The notes beneath the pieces were generated by a model that had not been told where the DNA came from, did no database searches, and worked only from the letters and a program-made list of their open reading frames with translations. 64,000 bases of DNA from Candidatus Stackebrandtia excrementipullorum (lineage in GTDB: Bacteria > Actinomycetota > Actinomycetes > Mycobacteriales > Micromonosporaceae). The position numbers and the translations under genes are program-made. Below, piece after piece: positions 36,211 to 46,004 of the stretch (positions are counted from its first letter, which is position 1; each line of letters begins with the position of its first letter). Where the stretch lies: positions 22,507 through 86,506 of the forward strand of contig DXGR01000135.1 in assembly GCA_019113825.1 (NCBI GenBank). Reading direction: 5' to 3'.

Positions 36211-37158
36211 GTGTCCACCATTTCGACAGAAAACCTCACGAAGCGATACTCGCGGGTCACCGCGCTCGACTCGCTGACCGTGGAAGTACCCGAGGGGGTG
36301 TGCGGTCTCGTCGGCGCCAACGGTGCCGGCAAGTCCACCCTTATCAAGCTTCTACTCGGGCTACTCCCGCCCAGCGCGGGAGGCGCCCACGTCCTCGGGC
36401 ACGACGTCGCCACAGAAGGAGAGTCGATCCGTCGGCTCATCGGCTACATGCCCGAACACGATTGTCTTCCACCCGACGTATCTGCCGCCGAGTTCGTCGT
36501 GCACATGGCCAAGGTCGCGGGGCTTCCCACCGATGCGGCGCGCCGCCGTACCGCCGACACACTGCGCCACGTCGGCATGTTCGAGGAACGGTACCGTCCC
36601 ATGGGCGGTTACTCCACCGGGATGAAACAGCGCGTCAAACTGGCTCAAGCGCTCGTTCACGACCCGAAACTGGTCTTTCTCGACGAACCCACCAACGGTC
36701 TCGACCCGCAGGGTCGAGACGAGATGCTGGATCTGATCCGTCGGGTGTACAAAAAGTTCGGTATTTCCGTCCTCGTGACCTCGCACCTGCTGGGCGAACT
36801 CGAACGCACCAGCGACCACGTCGTCGTCATCGACGGCGGCCGACTCATGAAATCGGAGTCCACCAAGGCCCTGACGTCGCAAACCCGCACGCTCATTCTC
36901 GAAGTGCTTCACCCCGACGGGGCCGACGGCGCCACCGAGATCGCCTTCGAGGCGTTGCAGAAGACACATCTGTCGCCGCGCCGCGTCGACCAGCTCCTGT
37001 ACGTGCCGGTCACCGACGAAACAACGTTCGACCTCATTCGGGACACGATCGCGCACACCGGTCTGGGGCTGGTGCGGCTCCAGCGTGAACGGCACCGCAT
37101 GAGCGAACTGTTCACCGACGCTCACGAAGGGAGCGGTCAACATGTCGCTGTCGACTGA
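36211..37158 (+). CDS. ABC exporter ATP-binding protein (first of two)
   Basis: A 315-aa ATPase of the ABC-2 exporter class. Walker A is GANGAGKST (about 37-45), the signature is YSTGMKQRVKLAQ, Walker B LVFLDEPTNGLDPQG. GTG at 36211 is used; a GTG two codons earlier is also open. The C-terminal 90 residues form the extra domain common in CcmA-like exporters. It overlaps the following permease by 17 bases. With the three following genes it forms a double ATPase/permease system; substrate unknown. Confidence 0.9.
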   Translation: MSTISTENLTKRYSRVTALDSLTVEVPEGVCGLVGANGAGKSTLIKLLLGLLPPSAGGAHVLGHDVATEGESIRRLIGYMPEHDCLPPDVSAAEFVVHMAKVAGLPTDAARRRTADTLRHVGMFEERYRPMGGYSTGMKQRVKLAQALVHDPKLVFLDEPTNGLDPQGRDEMLDLIRRVYKKFGISVLVTSHLLGELERTSDHVVVIDGGRLMKSESTKALTSQTRTLILEVLHPDGADGATEIAFEALQKTHLSPRRVDQLLYVPVTDETTFDLIRDTIAHTGLGLVRLQRERHRMSELFTDAHEGSGQHVAVD

Positions 37159-38059
37159 CAACTCGGCGATTCACAACATCGGCTATCGCCGTTACGACGG
37201 CCCTCGGCTGGGGCGTCGGCATGCGGCCAAGGCCATCTACGGCCAGACCCTTCGCGGAGCGTTCGGGATCGGCCGCGGCATCGGCGGTAAACTTTTCCCG
37301 TGGCTGCTGGCCAGTGCGGCGCTGTTCCCGGCATTGGTCATCGTCATCGTTCAAGCCTCGGTCTTCAGCGACCCCGATGTCGATCCAGAAGCACTCGTCG
37401 GGCTGAACCACTACACCACGTTCATCGTCGCCGTTCCCATGCTGTTCGTGGCATCTCAAGCACCACAGGCGTTTTCGCGGGACCTGCGCTTTCACACGTT
37501 GCCGCTGTACTTCTCACGGCAGGTGAACCACCACGACTACACCAATGCCCGGCTTCTCGGACTGTGGACCGCGGTGTCCATACTCCTGCTGGCTCCGCTG
37601 ACCATGCTGTACCTGGGCGGGCTCGCGATATCGCTCCCCGTTGGCGAATGGTCCGCCGGCTTCGTGGGAAGTGCCGTGTCGGTCCTCCTGCTGACCGCGA
37701 TGTTGACGGTCATCGGCGCGCTCATCGCCTCGATCACGCCTCGCCGGGGTCTGGGCGTCGTCGCCGTCATATCGGTACTCCTCGGCAGCTATACCGTCGC
37801 CCAGTTTCTTCAGGCGATGGGTCACGCCTTCGGCAACGAACAGACCTCCGCGTGGATGGGTGTTTTCTCTCCGGTCTCGATTTACGACGGTGTGCAGTCG
37901 TTCCTGTTCCAGGGTGCACCGTTCAACTTCGAGTCGTTCATGATCGCTCCCACACCGACACCGGCGGCCGGGATCTTTCTCATCCTCGTCGCTCTCGGCA
38001 TCGTGTTCGGGTGCCGTCAACTGCTGATTCTGCGATACCGGAAAGTTGCCGCCTCATGA
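37142..38059 (+). CDS. ABC-2 type permease (first of two)
   Basis: A 305-aa membrane protein with an N-terminal cytoplasmic segment (IHNIGYRRYDGPRLGRRHA) and about six helices from residue 55 on. The IGYRRYDGPRLGR opening is a recurring feature of an actinobacterial ABC-2 permease group. Overlaps both neighbours, so it is tightly coupled. It presumably pairs with one of the two ATPases. Confidence 0.88.
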   Translation: MSLSTDNSAIHNIGYRRYDGPRLGRRHAAKAIYGQTLRGAFGIGRGIGGKLFPWLLASAALFPALVIVIVQASVFSDPDVDPEALVGLNHYTTFIVAVPMLFVASQAPQAFSRDLRFHTLPLYFSRQVNHHDYTNARLLGLWTAVSILLLAPLTMLYLGGLAISLPVGEWSAGFVGSAVSVLLLTAMLTVIGALIASITPRRGLGVVAVISVLLGSYTVAQFLQAMGHAFGNEQTSAWMGVFSPVSIYDGVQSFLFQGAPFNFESFMIAPTPTPAAGIFLILVALGIVFGCRQLLILRYRKVAAS

Positions 38060-38970
38060 CCATCGAGATCAACCGGGTGTCCAAATGGTTTGGACATGTC
38101 GTGGCCGTCAACGACGTTTCCATGACCATCAAACCCGGTATCACCGGACTGTTGGGGCCCAACGGCGCCGGAAAGACGACGCTCCTCAACATGATCGCCG
38201 GGTTCACGGCGCCGTCAGCCGGGGCCGTGATGTTGGACGGCGCCATCACATGGCGCAACGAGCGCATCTACTCGACCATCGGACTGGTACCCGAACAGGA
38301 GGCGATGTACGACTTCCTGACCGGCCGCAAATTCGTTCTCGCCAACGCCACACTGCACGGCCTCCCCGACGCCACGGCTGCGGCCGAGGCGGCGATCGCC
38401 CAAGTGGACATGGCCGCCGCCGCGGATCGCCCCATAGCGACCTACTCCAAGGGCATGCGGCAGCGCATGAAAATGGCCGCGGCCCTGGTTCACGATCCGA
38501 AGGTTCTGCTCCTCGACGAGCCGTTCAACGGCATGGACCCCAGGCAGCGTCTTCACCTGATGGACCTGTTGCGGGCCATGGGTTCGCAAGGAAGAACCGT
38601 GGTTTTCAGCTCCCACATCCTCGAAGAGGTCGAGCAACTGGCGACGCACATCGAGGTCATGGTTGCCGGGCGGCACGCCGCATCCGGTGATTACCGGGCC
38701 ATTCGTCGACTCATGACCGACCGGCCGCACCAGTTCCGTCTGCACAGCGACGACAACCGCAGGCTTGCCGCGGCCCTCGTCGTCGACGGCGGGGTCGTCT
38801 CCATCGATATCGACGAGGAGGAGGGCACGCTACACGTGCAGACCGGTGACTTCGGGACGTTCACCGCGAGGTTGCCGAAGATCGCCGTCGACAACGGGAT
38901 CCGCCTGTACGACGTGACACCTGCGGACGAATCGCTGGAGAGTGTCTTCAGCTATCTGGTGAAGGGATAG
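38056..38970 (+). CDS. ABC exporter ATP-binding protein (second of two)
   Basis: A 304-aa ATPase paralogous to the one upstream. Walker A GPNGAGKTT (about 36-44), signature YSKGMRQRMKMAAALV, Walker B LLLDEPFNGMDP; note Phe in place of the usual Thr. It overlaps the first permease by 4 bases and is 4 bases before the second permease. Confidence 0.92.
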   Translation: MTIEINRVSKWFGHVVAVNDVSMTIKPGITGLLGPNGAGKTTLLNMIAGFTAPSAGAVMLDGAITWRNERIYSTIGLVPEQEAMYDFLTGRKFVLANATLHGLPDATAAAEAAIAQVDMAAAADRPIATYSKGMRQRMKMAAALVHDPKVLLLDEPFNGMDPRQRLHLMDLLRAMGSQGRTVVFSSHILEEVEQLATHIEVMVAGRHAASGDYRAIRRLMTDRPHQFRLHSDDNRRLAAALVVDGGVVSIDIDEEEGTLHVQTGDFGTFTARLPKIAVDNGIRLYDVTPADESLESVFSYLVKG

Positions 38971-38974
38971 GACC

Positions 38975-39688
38975 ATGAACGGCACCATTGCTCGGCTGAC
39001 CCTGTCCAATCTGATGCGCGGTTGGCGCGGCCCCCTACTGGCTCTGCTTCCCCTGTCGTTTCTGTTCCTGGCGGCCGTCAGTCGATACATGATCGGCGTG
39101 AACGATCAGGCGATCAACGGTCTGTTGGACGGCCTGAATCTCGTAACGATCGTCCCGCTCATGGCACTCATCATCGGTACCGGTGCGCTGGCCACCGAGA
39201 TCGACGACGGTTCGATCATCTACATGCTGACCAAACCGATCAACCGGCACACGATCATCGCGACGAAACTGGGTGTGGCGGTGGCCGTGGGGGTCGGCCT
39301 CACCGGGATACCCACTCTCGTGGCGGGTGTTCTTCTCACCGGCACGTTGGGCGACGCGGCGATGGCGTACACGATGGCCGCGGTCGTCAGCACCATCCTC
39401 TACAGCGCACTGTTCATCATGCTCAGTGCCGTCTCACGACACGCCGTCGTCATCGGGCTCGTCTACGTCCTGTTGTGGGAGGGCCTGTTCATCGGGCTCG
39501 TCGGAGGGGCTCGTGTCCTGAGCATCCAGCACTGGGCCGCATCCATGACCTCACAGGTCTTCGGCGACGTGATGGAGGCCGATGTCAACGGTATCCTGGC
39601 CACCGTGTTGGCGGTGACCATGTTCGTCGCCATGACGTGGTTCGCCGGTTCACGGTTGCGTTCCCTCAGCCTCGCGAAGGAGGCCTGA
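38975..39688 (+). CDS. ABC-2 type permease (second of two)
   Basis: A 237-aa six-helix permease. Motif TEIDDGSIIYMLTKPINRH at about 69-87 is the amphipathic connector typical of ABC-2 permeases. It completes the four-gene exporter. The two permeases differ in length and are not close copies, so the exporter is probably a heteromer. Confidence 0.9.
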   Translation: MNGTIARLTLSNLMRGWRGPLLALLPLSFLFLAAVSRYMIGVNDQAINGLLDGLNLVTIVPLMALIIGTGALATEIDDGSIIYMLTKPINRHTIIATKLGVAVAVGVGLTGIPTLVAGVLLTGTLGDAAMAYTMAAVVSTILYSALFIMLSAVSRHAVVIGLVYVLLWEGLFIGLVGGARVLSIQHWAASMTSQVFGDVMEADVNGILATVLAVTMFVAMTWFAGSRLRSLSLAKEA

Positions 39689-39924
39689 GATCACGTGGTG
39701 AAGCCGCCTTCGGTCCTCGTTCGTCACGACCTCAAGAGACGACGGGATCAAGGGCGGCTTCTCGGCGTCGACGCCCGCTCAGGTGCATTCGGAGATCTTG
39801 CGGCGCGAACATCACTGTCGCTTTCGGGCGTGAGCCAATAGAGTTAAGTGGTCGCCGCCCCGATTCCGACAATGCCCCCGGCGGCGTGGCCGAACCGGGT
39901 CCCGAAACCGCGCATGGAGAACGA

Positions 39925-40920
39925 ATGAAACCCTCGTTCAAGAAGTTGCCTGCGACCTTCGGCGGCATCATGGTCGGCGCTGTCATCGCGATGTCGACGG
40001 CGGTCCCCGCGCAGGCACACGCCGCGACGATCGCAGCGGTCACGACCTGCGGTGACGAGAACCGGTCCATCGCATGGAGCGTCACCAACGACGGCGAGCG
40101 GACGGCCACTGTCGAACGGGTGGAGAGCACGACCGAAGCCCCCGTCTCCGGTGAACTGAGCGAAGGCGCGCTTCTCGAACAGAACCTTGTCGGGCACCAG
40201 ACCGTTCCTCACGGTGTCGACGCGTCCCTGACCATCACATTGACGTGGAGCGACGGCGAGCAGTCCACAGTGACCGGCGACGCCGACATCGCCGAGTGCG
40301 CGGAGGAGCCGAGTCGGCCGACGCTCGACGTCGCACACACATGTGGCGGACTTTCCGTCACCGTCACCAACCCGGAGGACGGTGACCGCGGCCAGGTGGT
40401 TCTTTCACCCAGCGCCGGGAACATCGTCACCGTCGCCTTGTGGCCGGGCGCCTCGGAGACCGTCGAGTTCCCCAAGCCCGGCGGAGTCGACGCGTTCACC
40501 GTGGAAATCACGGGTGCGGTCAACGAGACCATCGTGTGGGATCCGCCGGAAGAGTGCCCCGCCGCAACGTTGAACGTGTTCAACGACTGCAACGGCATGA
40601 CGTTCACGCTTGCCAACCCCACCGAGGGTGAACCGACCGAGGTGTCGTTCACGCCGACGGCGGGACCGGCCAGGACGGTGACGGTCCTGCCCGGCGATGT
40701 CGTCGAGGTCGTCTTCCCGGCACAGGGAAACGGCTTCACGGTGACCGTGAGCAACGACGAATACGTCGAACCCTTTCGATGGGCGCGGCCGGACTCGTGC
40801 GCGACTCTGCCGGTCACCGGGGCGTCCAGCATCACGTGGGCGGTGACCGGGGGCGCTGCCGTCCTGCTGGGCGTGGGCCTTCTGGCGGTACAGCGCATAA
40901 GGCCGAGTGGCCGATGGTGA
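39925..40920 (+). CDS. Sortase-anchored surface protein (LPVTG)
   Basis: A 331-aa exported protein. Starts at an ATG after GGAGAACG. Signal peptide about 1-33 (GGIMVGAVIAMSTAVPAQA). The body is built of three beta-sandwich-like segments each with one or two Cys (TTCGDENRSI, THTCGGLSVTV, FNDCNGMTFTL) and many Thr/Val/Glu. The C-terminus has LPVTGAS then a membrane helix and basic tail, the class E-like LPXTG sortase signal. It is likely linked to peptidoglycan. No sortase gene is visible nearby. Confidence 0.9.
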   Translation: MKPSFKKLPATFGGIMVGAVIAMSTAVPAQAHAATIAAVTTCGDENRSIAWSVTNDGERTATVERVESTTEAPVSGELSEGALLEQNLVGHQTVPHGVDASLTITLTWSDGEQSTVTGDADIAECAEEPSRPTLDVAHTCGGLSVTVTNPEDGDRGQVVLSPSAGNIVTVALWPGASETVEFPKPGGVDAFTVEITGAVNETIVWDPPEECPAATLNVFNDCNGMTFTLANPTEGEPTEVSFTPTAGPARTVTVLPGDVVEVVFPAQGNGFTVTVSNDEYVEPFRWARPDSCATLPVTGASSITWAVTGGAAVLLGVGLLAVQRIRPSGRW

Positions 40921-40949
40921 TCGCGCCGTGAACCGTGCCCGACGTCGTA

Positions 40950-41912
40950 TCAGATGACGAGGGTGACCGCGGCCGTCAACACCAACTGCCCCAATGCGAC
41001 CGGGACGAGGACCGTCCAGCACAGCTTCTGGATCTGGTCCACACGCAACCGCGGGTAGGACACCCGCAGCCAGATGACGACGAACGACACGGCGGCGACC
41101 TTGAGGAGCGTCCACAGCCACCCCAGTTCCTCCGACGCGAACGGTCCACGCCAACCGCCCAGGAACAGCACGGTCGTCAACGCCGCTATCACCACGATTC
41201 CGGCGTACTCGGCCAGCAGGAACAACGCGAATCGCAGGCCCGAGTATTCGGTCATGTACCCGAAGACGAGTTCGGAGTCGGCGATGGGCGCGTCGAACGG
41301 CGGCCGACGGATCTCGGCCAGTCCCGCAATGAAGAACACGACGAGCGCCGGCAGCTGCCACAGCAGCCACCAGGGTTGCCAGGCCTCGACGATGCCGCTC
41401 AGCGAGAGTGTCCCGGCGGCCATGGCCACGCTGGCGGCGGCCAGGAGAAACGGAAGTTCGTACCCGAGGAGCTGGGCCGCCGCCCGCATCGCGCCCAACA
41501 GTGTGTACTTGTTGGCGCTGGCCCACCCGGCCATGAGGACGGCCAGGATCCCGATACCCACGATGGCCAGGACCATGAAGAGCCCGATGTCGAGGGGTTG
41601 CGCCACGAGGTCGCCGGGACCCAGCGGGATCACGAGGATCGCCAACAGGTACGGCAGAAGCGCGATCATCGGTGCCAGCCGGAATACCGGCTTGTCCGCC
41701 GCGGCCGGGGTGATGTCCTCTTTTTGCACGAACTTGACACCGTCGGCGACGAGTTGCGCCCAGCCGCGATAGGCACCCGCATACATGGGACCGAGTCTTC
41801 CCTGCATGTGAGCCATGACCTTGTGTTCGGTCTGTCCTACCAGGAGCGGCAGGATCAGAAAGGCGGCCAGCACCGCGGCCAAGCGGACGACGAGCTCAAG
41901 CCAGACGGGCAT
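40950..41912 (-). CDS. nuoH: NADH-quinone oxidoreductase subunit H
   Basis: A 320-aa membrane subunit at the quinone site of complex I, with about eight helices. Conserved loops: GRLGPMYAGAYRGWAQLVAD (about 38-57), KFVQKEDITPAAAD, GYELPF, and AEIRRPPFDAPIADSELVFG. It follows nuoC by 82 bases; nuoD, normally between them, is missing. It is the last gene of an operon starting with an AGPS-like oxidase. Convergent with the LPVTG-protein gene, 29 bases apart. Confidence 0.96.
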   Translation of the reverse strand: MPVWLELVVRLAAVLAAFLILPLLVGQTEHKVMAHMQGRLGPMYAGAYRGWAQLVADGVKFVQKEDITPAAADKPVFRLAPMIALLPYLLAILVIPLGPGDLVAQPLDIGLFMVLAIVGIGILAVLMAGWASANKYTLLGAMRAAAQLLGYELPFLLAAASVAMAAGTLSLSGIVEAWQPWWLLWQLPALVVFFIAGLAEIRRPPFDAPIADSELVFGYMTEYSGLRFALFLLAEYAGIVVIAALTTVLFLGGWRGPFASEELGWLWTLLKVAAVSFVVIWLRVSYPRLRVDQIQKLCWTVLVPVALGQLVLTAAVTLVI

Positions 41913-41994
41913 GCCGGTAACCGTATTACGTCGGCGGTTGCCGTTTCAAGCGTCGTGGGTTCTCCGGCATCGCCGTGGAGAACGGCCGCACGGT

Positions 41995-42531
41995 TCAATC
42001 GGTGCCGTCGTCCTGGAGCCAACCGTCGGGCACGCCGGGAGGCTGTACCGGACGGCGTTTGCGGGTCCCCTGGTCGCCGCCGGGTTCCTTGGCTCCGGGC
42101 CACGGCTTGGCGACGCGTGATGCGAGCACGAAGTCCTTGCGCAGCGGGTTGCCCTCGAATTCGGGGGCGAGCAGGAGCGGTGTGAGTCCCGGGTGTCCGG
42201 GGAAGTCGATGCCGAACATCTCGTGTGTCTCGCGTTCGTGCCAGGCCGCGCCCGGATATATGTCCACAATCGAATCAAAGGTCGGCTCGACCGACAGCGA
42301 CCGCACCAGCATGCCCCGCTTGGCCTCCAGGGACCACACGTGCACGACCAGCCGCATACCGTCGTCACGTTCGTCCACGGCGGACAGCCAATCGAAGAAG
42401 TCGCAGCCGGCCTCGTCACGCGCCAGACGCATCGCTTCGTGCCACCGGTCGGGCGGGACGTCGACGACGGGACGCGAGCCTCCTTCGGTGTGTTCACCGG
42501 CGACGGTGTCGGCGATCTCGGACACCCACAT
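41995..42531 (-). CDS. nuoC: NADH-quinone oxidoreductase subunit C
   Basis: A 178-aa peripheral-arm subunit. Signature WHERETHEMFGIDFPGHPGL at about 97-116. It starts one base after the nuoB stop. The NuoC domain is not fused to NuoD, and the C-terminus is a Pro/Gly-rich tail. In operon nuoABC-H. Confidence 0.95.
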   Translation of the reverse strand: MWVSEIADTVAGEHTEGGSRPVVDVPPDRWHEAMRLARDEAGCDFFDWLSAVDERDDGMRLVVHVWSLEAKRGMLVRSLSVEPTFDSIVDIYPGAAWHERETHEMFGIDFPGHPGLTPLLLAPEFEGNPLRKDFVLASRVAKPWPGAKEPGGDQGTRKRRPVQPPGVPDGWLQDDGTD

Positions 42532-42532
42532 G

Positions 42533-43087
42533 TCAGTGGCCTTCCGGAGGGATTACGCGATCGGCGGTCAGGGAAGCGACATCGCGGCGCATACCGCCGA
42601 CACCGGTCGACTCTCCCGCGATCTTCTCCTGCAGTTTCATGATGCCGTGGAGAAGCGCCTCCGGGCGAGGAGGGCAACCCGGGACATAGACGTCGACGGG
42701 GATGATCTGATCGACGCCCTTGGTGACACTGTACGAGTCCCAGTACGGCCCGCCGGTGTTGCTACACGCACCGAACGAGATGACGTATTTGGGTTCGGGC
42801 ATCTGGTCGTAAAGACGCTTGATGGCGGGCGCCATCTTGTCGGTGACCGTGCCGGAGACGACCATCAGGTCCGCCTGACGAGGACCGTGCGCGAACGGGA
42901 TGACCCCGAGGCGCATGAAGTCGTGACGCCCCATCGACGTGGCGATGAATTCGATGGCGCAACACGCGAGCCCGAAGTTGAACACCCAGAGGGAATATCG
43001 ACGTCCCCAGTTGAGGATGAATCGGATCGGCTCCCCCAGGACGCCACCGATTCCCCGTTTACCGGGCATGCCCAGCTCTACTGCCAC
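42533..43087 (-). CDS. nuoB: NADH-quinone oxidoreductase subunit B
   Basis: A 184-aa subunit that ligates the N2 iron-sulfur cluster. The GTG start at 43087 overlaps the nuoA stop by 10 bases and follows GGGAG; the longer open frame is a read-through of nuoA. Cluster ligands: the CC pair in [10 protein letters not shown], Cys in [12 protein letters not shown] and Cys in [10 protein letters not shown]. All four are intact. Confidence 0.96.
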   Translation of the reverse strand: MAVELGMPGKRGIGGVLGEPIRFILNWGRRYSLWVFNFGLACCAIEFIATSMGRHDFMRLGVIPFAHGPRQADLMVVSGTVTDKMAPAIKRLYDQMPEPKYVISFGACSNTGGPYWDSYSVTKGVDQIIPVDVYVPGCPPRPEALLHGIMKLQEKIAGESTGVGGMRRDVASLTADRVIPPEGH

Positions 43088-43452
43088 CGAAGAACTCCCT
43101 TCCGCCACGCGTAGCCCAGTCCCAGTACCAGGACCGTGATGAAAACGGCCATCTCGATCACCGTGACGAGCCCAAACCCGGCCTGCCGGTAGGTGACCGC
43201 CCACGGAAAGAGAAACACGCTCTCCACAGCGAACAACACGTACAGGAAAGCGTAAACGTAGTAGCGGATCTGCATTTGAGCCCAGTCACCGCCGACCGGG
43301 TCCAACCCGCATTCGTAGGTGAGTTCCTTCGCCGGTGTGGGCGCCTGGGTGCGAAGCAACCGGTTGGCCGCCAACGCGGCGATGCCGACCATCACGGCCA
43401 GGACGATGAGGAAGCCCAGTGTCGCGTAGTCGGCCAGGTAGGTGGTGCCCAT
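43078..43452 (-). CDS. nuoA: NADH-quinone oxidoreductase subunit A
   Basis: A 124-aa three-helix membrane subunit. Conserved [20 protein letters not shown] (about 46-65) contains the loop Cys. It starts 9 bases after the lipid-kinase stop, so the nuo genes appear to be the distal part of a lipid/redox operon. Confidence 0.95.
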   Translation of the reverse strand: MGTTYLADYATLGFLIVLAVMVGIAALAANRLLRTQAPTPAKELTYECGLDPVGGDWAQMQIRYYVYAFLYVLFAVESVFLFPWAVTYRQAGFGLVTVIEMAVFITVLVLGLGYAWRKGVLRWQ

Positions 43453-43461
43453 GGCGTCAGC

Positions 43462-44373
43462 TTAGTGGCTTCGAGCCGGGGCGGGGTCTCCGTGTGTTCG
43501 GGTGGGCGGCGCGATGAGGGAGACGGCATGCCGGTGGACGGTGACGGTCGCGGGGAGCCGAGTGACCTCGTCGCCGTCGGCGCACACCGGGACGGGCCGG
43601 TCGGCGTCTATCGTGACGCTTCGTGCCGTGTAGACGTCGATCCGGCTTCGACGAATATGGGCCCCGGTCTTCGCCTCCGACATGAACGACGCGATGACGC
43701 GGCGGGGCATGTCTCCCACGGTCATCACATGGAGTTCACCGTCGTCGACTTTGGCGGGCGGGACGATGTTGAGGCCGTGCCCGTAGAAGCCCGAGTTGGC
43801 GACCACGACCGTGTGGCCCCGGAAGCGTCGCGCCGTACCGTCGCGGGACACGGTGTATCGCGCGGTCCGCCATGTCAACGCCGCCGCAACGGGTCCGAGC
43901 CGGTACAACAGCCGGGCCGGCACCCACCGGTTGGCGTTGATGATGCGGGTCGCCATCGAGTCGATACCGATGTAGACGTTTCCGGCCGCGTAGACCCCGT
44001 TGACTTCCAGAAGGTCAAAGGGCATTGCGGGCGCGTTCAACAGCATGGCGACCGTTGCGTGGGCGTCGGTGGGAAGCCGCATGGCGGTGGCCAGGTCGTT
44101 GCCGCGCCCGGCGGGGACGATTGCCATGACGCCCGCCGCGGCTTTGACTCCGCCGGCGACGTCACGTACCAGTCCGTCCCCGCCAACGGCTATGACGACG
44201 TCGCCGCGGGTCGCCGCGGCACTCGCCTCGTCGACGGCGTGCTGCCGCCCGGTCGTGGTGACGGTCTTGACGGTGACCTGGGCGTGAGCCAGGCGCCGGG
44301 CGATCGGTTGCCACACCTGTGCGGCACGCCCGCCACCGGAGACGGGGTTGACCAGGGCGGTGAAGCGGCGCAT
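43462..44373 (-). CDS. Diacylglycerol/lipid kinase
   Basis: A 303-aa DAGK_cat-type lipid kinase. The ATP-binding GGDG motif is in VIAVGGDGLVRDVAGG at about 61-76, with PAGRGNDLATAM near 86-97. By synteny it corresponds to M. tuberculosis Rv2252, a diacylglycerol kinase feeding phosphatidylinositol mannoside synthesis. It begins one base after the AGPS-like gene and precedes nuoA by 9 bases. Confidence 0.92.
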   Translation of the reverse strand: MRRFTALVNPVSGGGRAAQVWQPIARRLAHAQVTVKTVTTTGRQHAVDEASAAATRGDVVIAVGGDGLVRDVAGGVKAAAGVMAIVPAGRGNDLATAMRLPTDAHATVAMLLNAPAMPFDLLEVNGVYAAGNVYIGIDSMATRIINANRWVPARLLYRLGPVAAALTWRTARYTVSRDGTARRFRGHTVVVANSGFYGHGLNIVPPAKVDDGELHVMTVGDMPRRVIASFMSEAKTGAHIRRSRIDVYTARSVTIDADRPVPVCADGDEVTRLPATVTVHRHAVSLIAPPTRTHGDPAPARSH

Positions 44374-44374
44374 G

Positions 44375-45976
44375 TCAGACGAGTATGCCCGGGTTGAGGA
44401 TGCCCGTGGGGTCCAGTGCCTCCTTGACCGCCACGACGGCCACCATGCCGACCGCCCCGATCTCGGCCGCGTGGTTGTCGCGGTGATCGATGCCGATGCC
44501 GTGGTGGTGGCTGGCTGCCGCGCCCTGAGCTCGGATGGCGTCGTTGGCCGCCTTCTTCGCCTGTGCCCATTGGTTTACCGGGTCGTCGGTCTGGGCACAC
44601 GCCACCGTGAAGTACAGGCTGGCACCTGTTTCGTAGACGTGGGAGATGTGGCACAGGACCAACGGCTGCGTACCCTGTGCCGCCAACGACTCGGTCAGCG
44701 CCGTGGTGACCGCTTGACGTACCGACGGCACGTTCGACCAGAACGTCGCCGTTTCGAGGGTCTCGATGAGGACACCGGCGTCGAGCAGCGGGTCTCGAAG
44801 GTAGGGGGCGCGGAAACGCCCGGTGCGCCACGCTTCACCGGGTTCGGCACCCAACGGGTGCCCGCCGTGTTCGGCGAGCACGTGTCCTGCGGCTTCCCGT
44901 CGGTACGCCACGTCGGCTTCACGGCCTTCGTACCCGGTGATCGCCAGGCAGCCTTCGGGGCCGCCGCCGAGCATTTTGGTCGGGTCTGAGAGGTTGATCT
45001 GCGTCTCGACCTCGTCGGACAGTCGTAGAACCGTCGGGAGTGGCCCGTCCTGCGCAAGAGCCCGCATCGCTTCGGTTCCCTCGGCGAACGACGGGAACCG
45101 CCACGCCTCGAAAATCCGCACGGCCGGGGTGGGGCGGACCCGCACGGTGACCGAGGTGATGACGCCGTAGGCGCCTTCGCTGCCGAGGAACAGTTGCCGT
45201 AGATCGGGTCCCGCCGCCGACAGCGGTGCATTGCCGATGGTCAGGTCGCCACGTGGCGTCGCGACGGTGAGCCCGACGACCATTTGGTCGAACCGGCCGT
45301 ATCCGGCGGAGGATTGACCTGCCGAGCGTGCCGCGGCGTATCCGCCGATACTGGCGCCTTCATAGGACTGTGGAAAGTGTCCGAGCGTAAAGCCTTTGTC
45401 TCTCAGGAGTTTTTCGACGCGCGGCCCCCTGGTACCGGCCCCCAGCCTCGCGGTCCGCGACACTTCGTCGAAGGCTTCGAGTCGGTTGAGCCTGGACACG
45501 TCGACGGCGATCACGGCGTCGAACCGGTCCCGCACCGGATTGAGTCCTCCCACGACGGACGTTCCGCCGCTGTAGGGCACGACGGCGATCCGTCGCCGAT
45601 CGCAGACCGCCAGGACGGCGACGACCTCGGCGTGGTCGGCGGGGTGGACGACCGCGTCGGGGGCGTCGACCGCGTCGCCGGATCGCAGTTTCAGGAGGTC
45701 GGTGGTCGACCAGCCTCGGGTGTGGGCCAGGCGGGTCTCGCGATCAACCGCGACGTATTCCTCCCCGACGACGGCACCGAGTTCGGTGCGGGCCTCGGCC
45801 GGGAGGCGCGACGGCGAGGGTTCGATGCGTTCGGGTGTGACCGGCGGGTTCTTCGGTGTCTTGACTCCCAAGGCGGCCAAGGCTTCCAACGCCGCCGGCG
45901 GCAGGTGCGCCGGCCGTTGTGGGTCGCCCCATCGGTAGGGGTGAAACGTCGTCACAGGCACGTCCGACTCGGTCAT
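44375..45976 (-). CDS. FAD-linked oxidase, alkyldihydroxyacetonephosphate-synthase-like
   Basis: A 533-aa flavoenzyme of the VAO/PCMH family. The ATG at 45976 follows GAGG; a GTG three codons upstream is possible. FAD-binding residues: VVPYSGGTSVVGGL (about 134-147), GHFPQSYEGASIGGYAAAR. A C-terminal SHHHGIGID is the His motif of AGPS enzymes. Resembles M. tuberculosis Rv2251, whose substrate is unproven; ether-lipid synthesis is not established here. Starts an operon running through the lipid kinase and nuoABCH. Confidence 0.9.
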   Translation of the reverse strand: MTESDVPVTTFHPYRWGDPQRPAHLPPAALEALAALGVKTPKNPPVTPERIEPSPSRLPAEARTELGAVVGEEYVAVDRETRLAHTRGWSTTDLLKLRSGDAVDAPDAVVHPADHAEVVAVLAVCDRRRIAVVPYSGGTSVVGGLNPVRDRFDAVIAVDVSRLNRLEAFDEVSRTARLGAGTRGPRVEKLLRDKGFTLGHFPQSYEGASIGGYAAARSAGQSSAGYGRFDQMVVGLTVATPRGDLTIGNAPLSAAGPDLRQLFLGSEGAYGVITSVTVRVRPTPAVRIFEAWRFPSFAEGTEAMRALAQDGPLPTVLRLSDEVETQINLSDPTKMLGGGPEGCLAITGYEGREADVAYRREAAGHVLAEHGGHPLGAEPGEAWRTGRFRAPYLRDPLLDAGVLIETLETATFWSNVPSVRQAVTTALTESLAAQGTQPLVLCHISHVYETGASLYFTVACAQTDDPVNQWAQAKKAANDAIRAQGAAASHHHGIGIDHRDNHAAEIGAVGMVAVVAVKEALDPTGILNPGILV

Positions 45977-46004
45977 CGCAGCCACCTCGGTTCTCGCTGA
46001 TACA

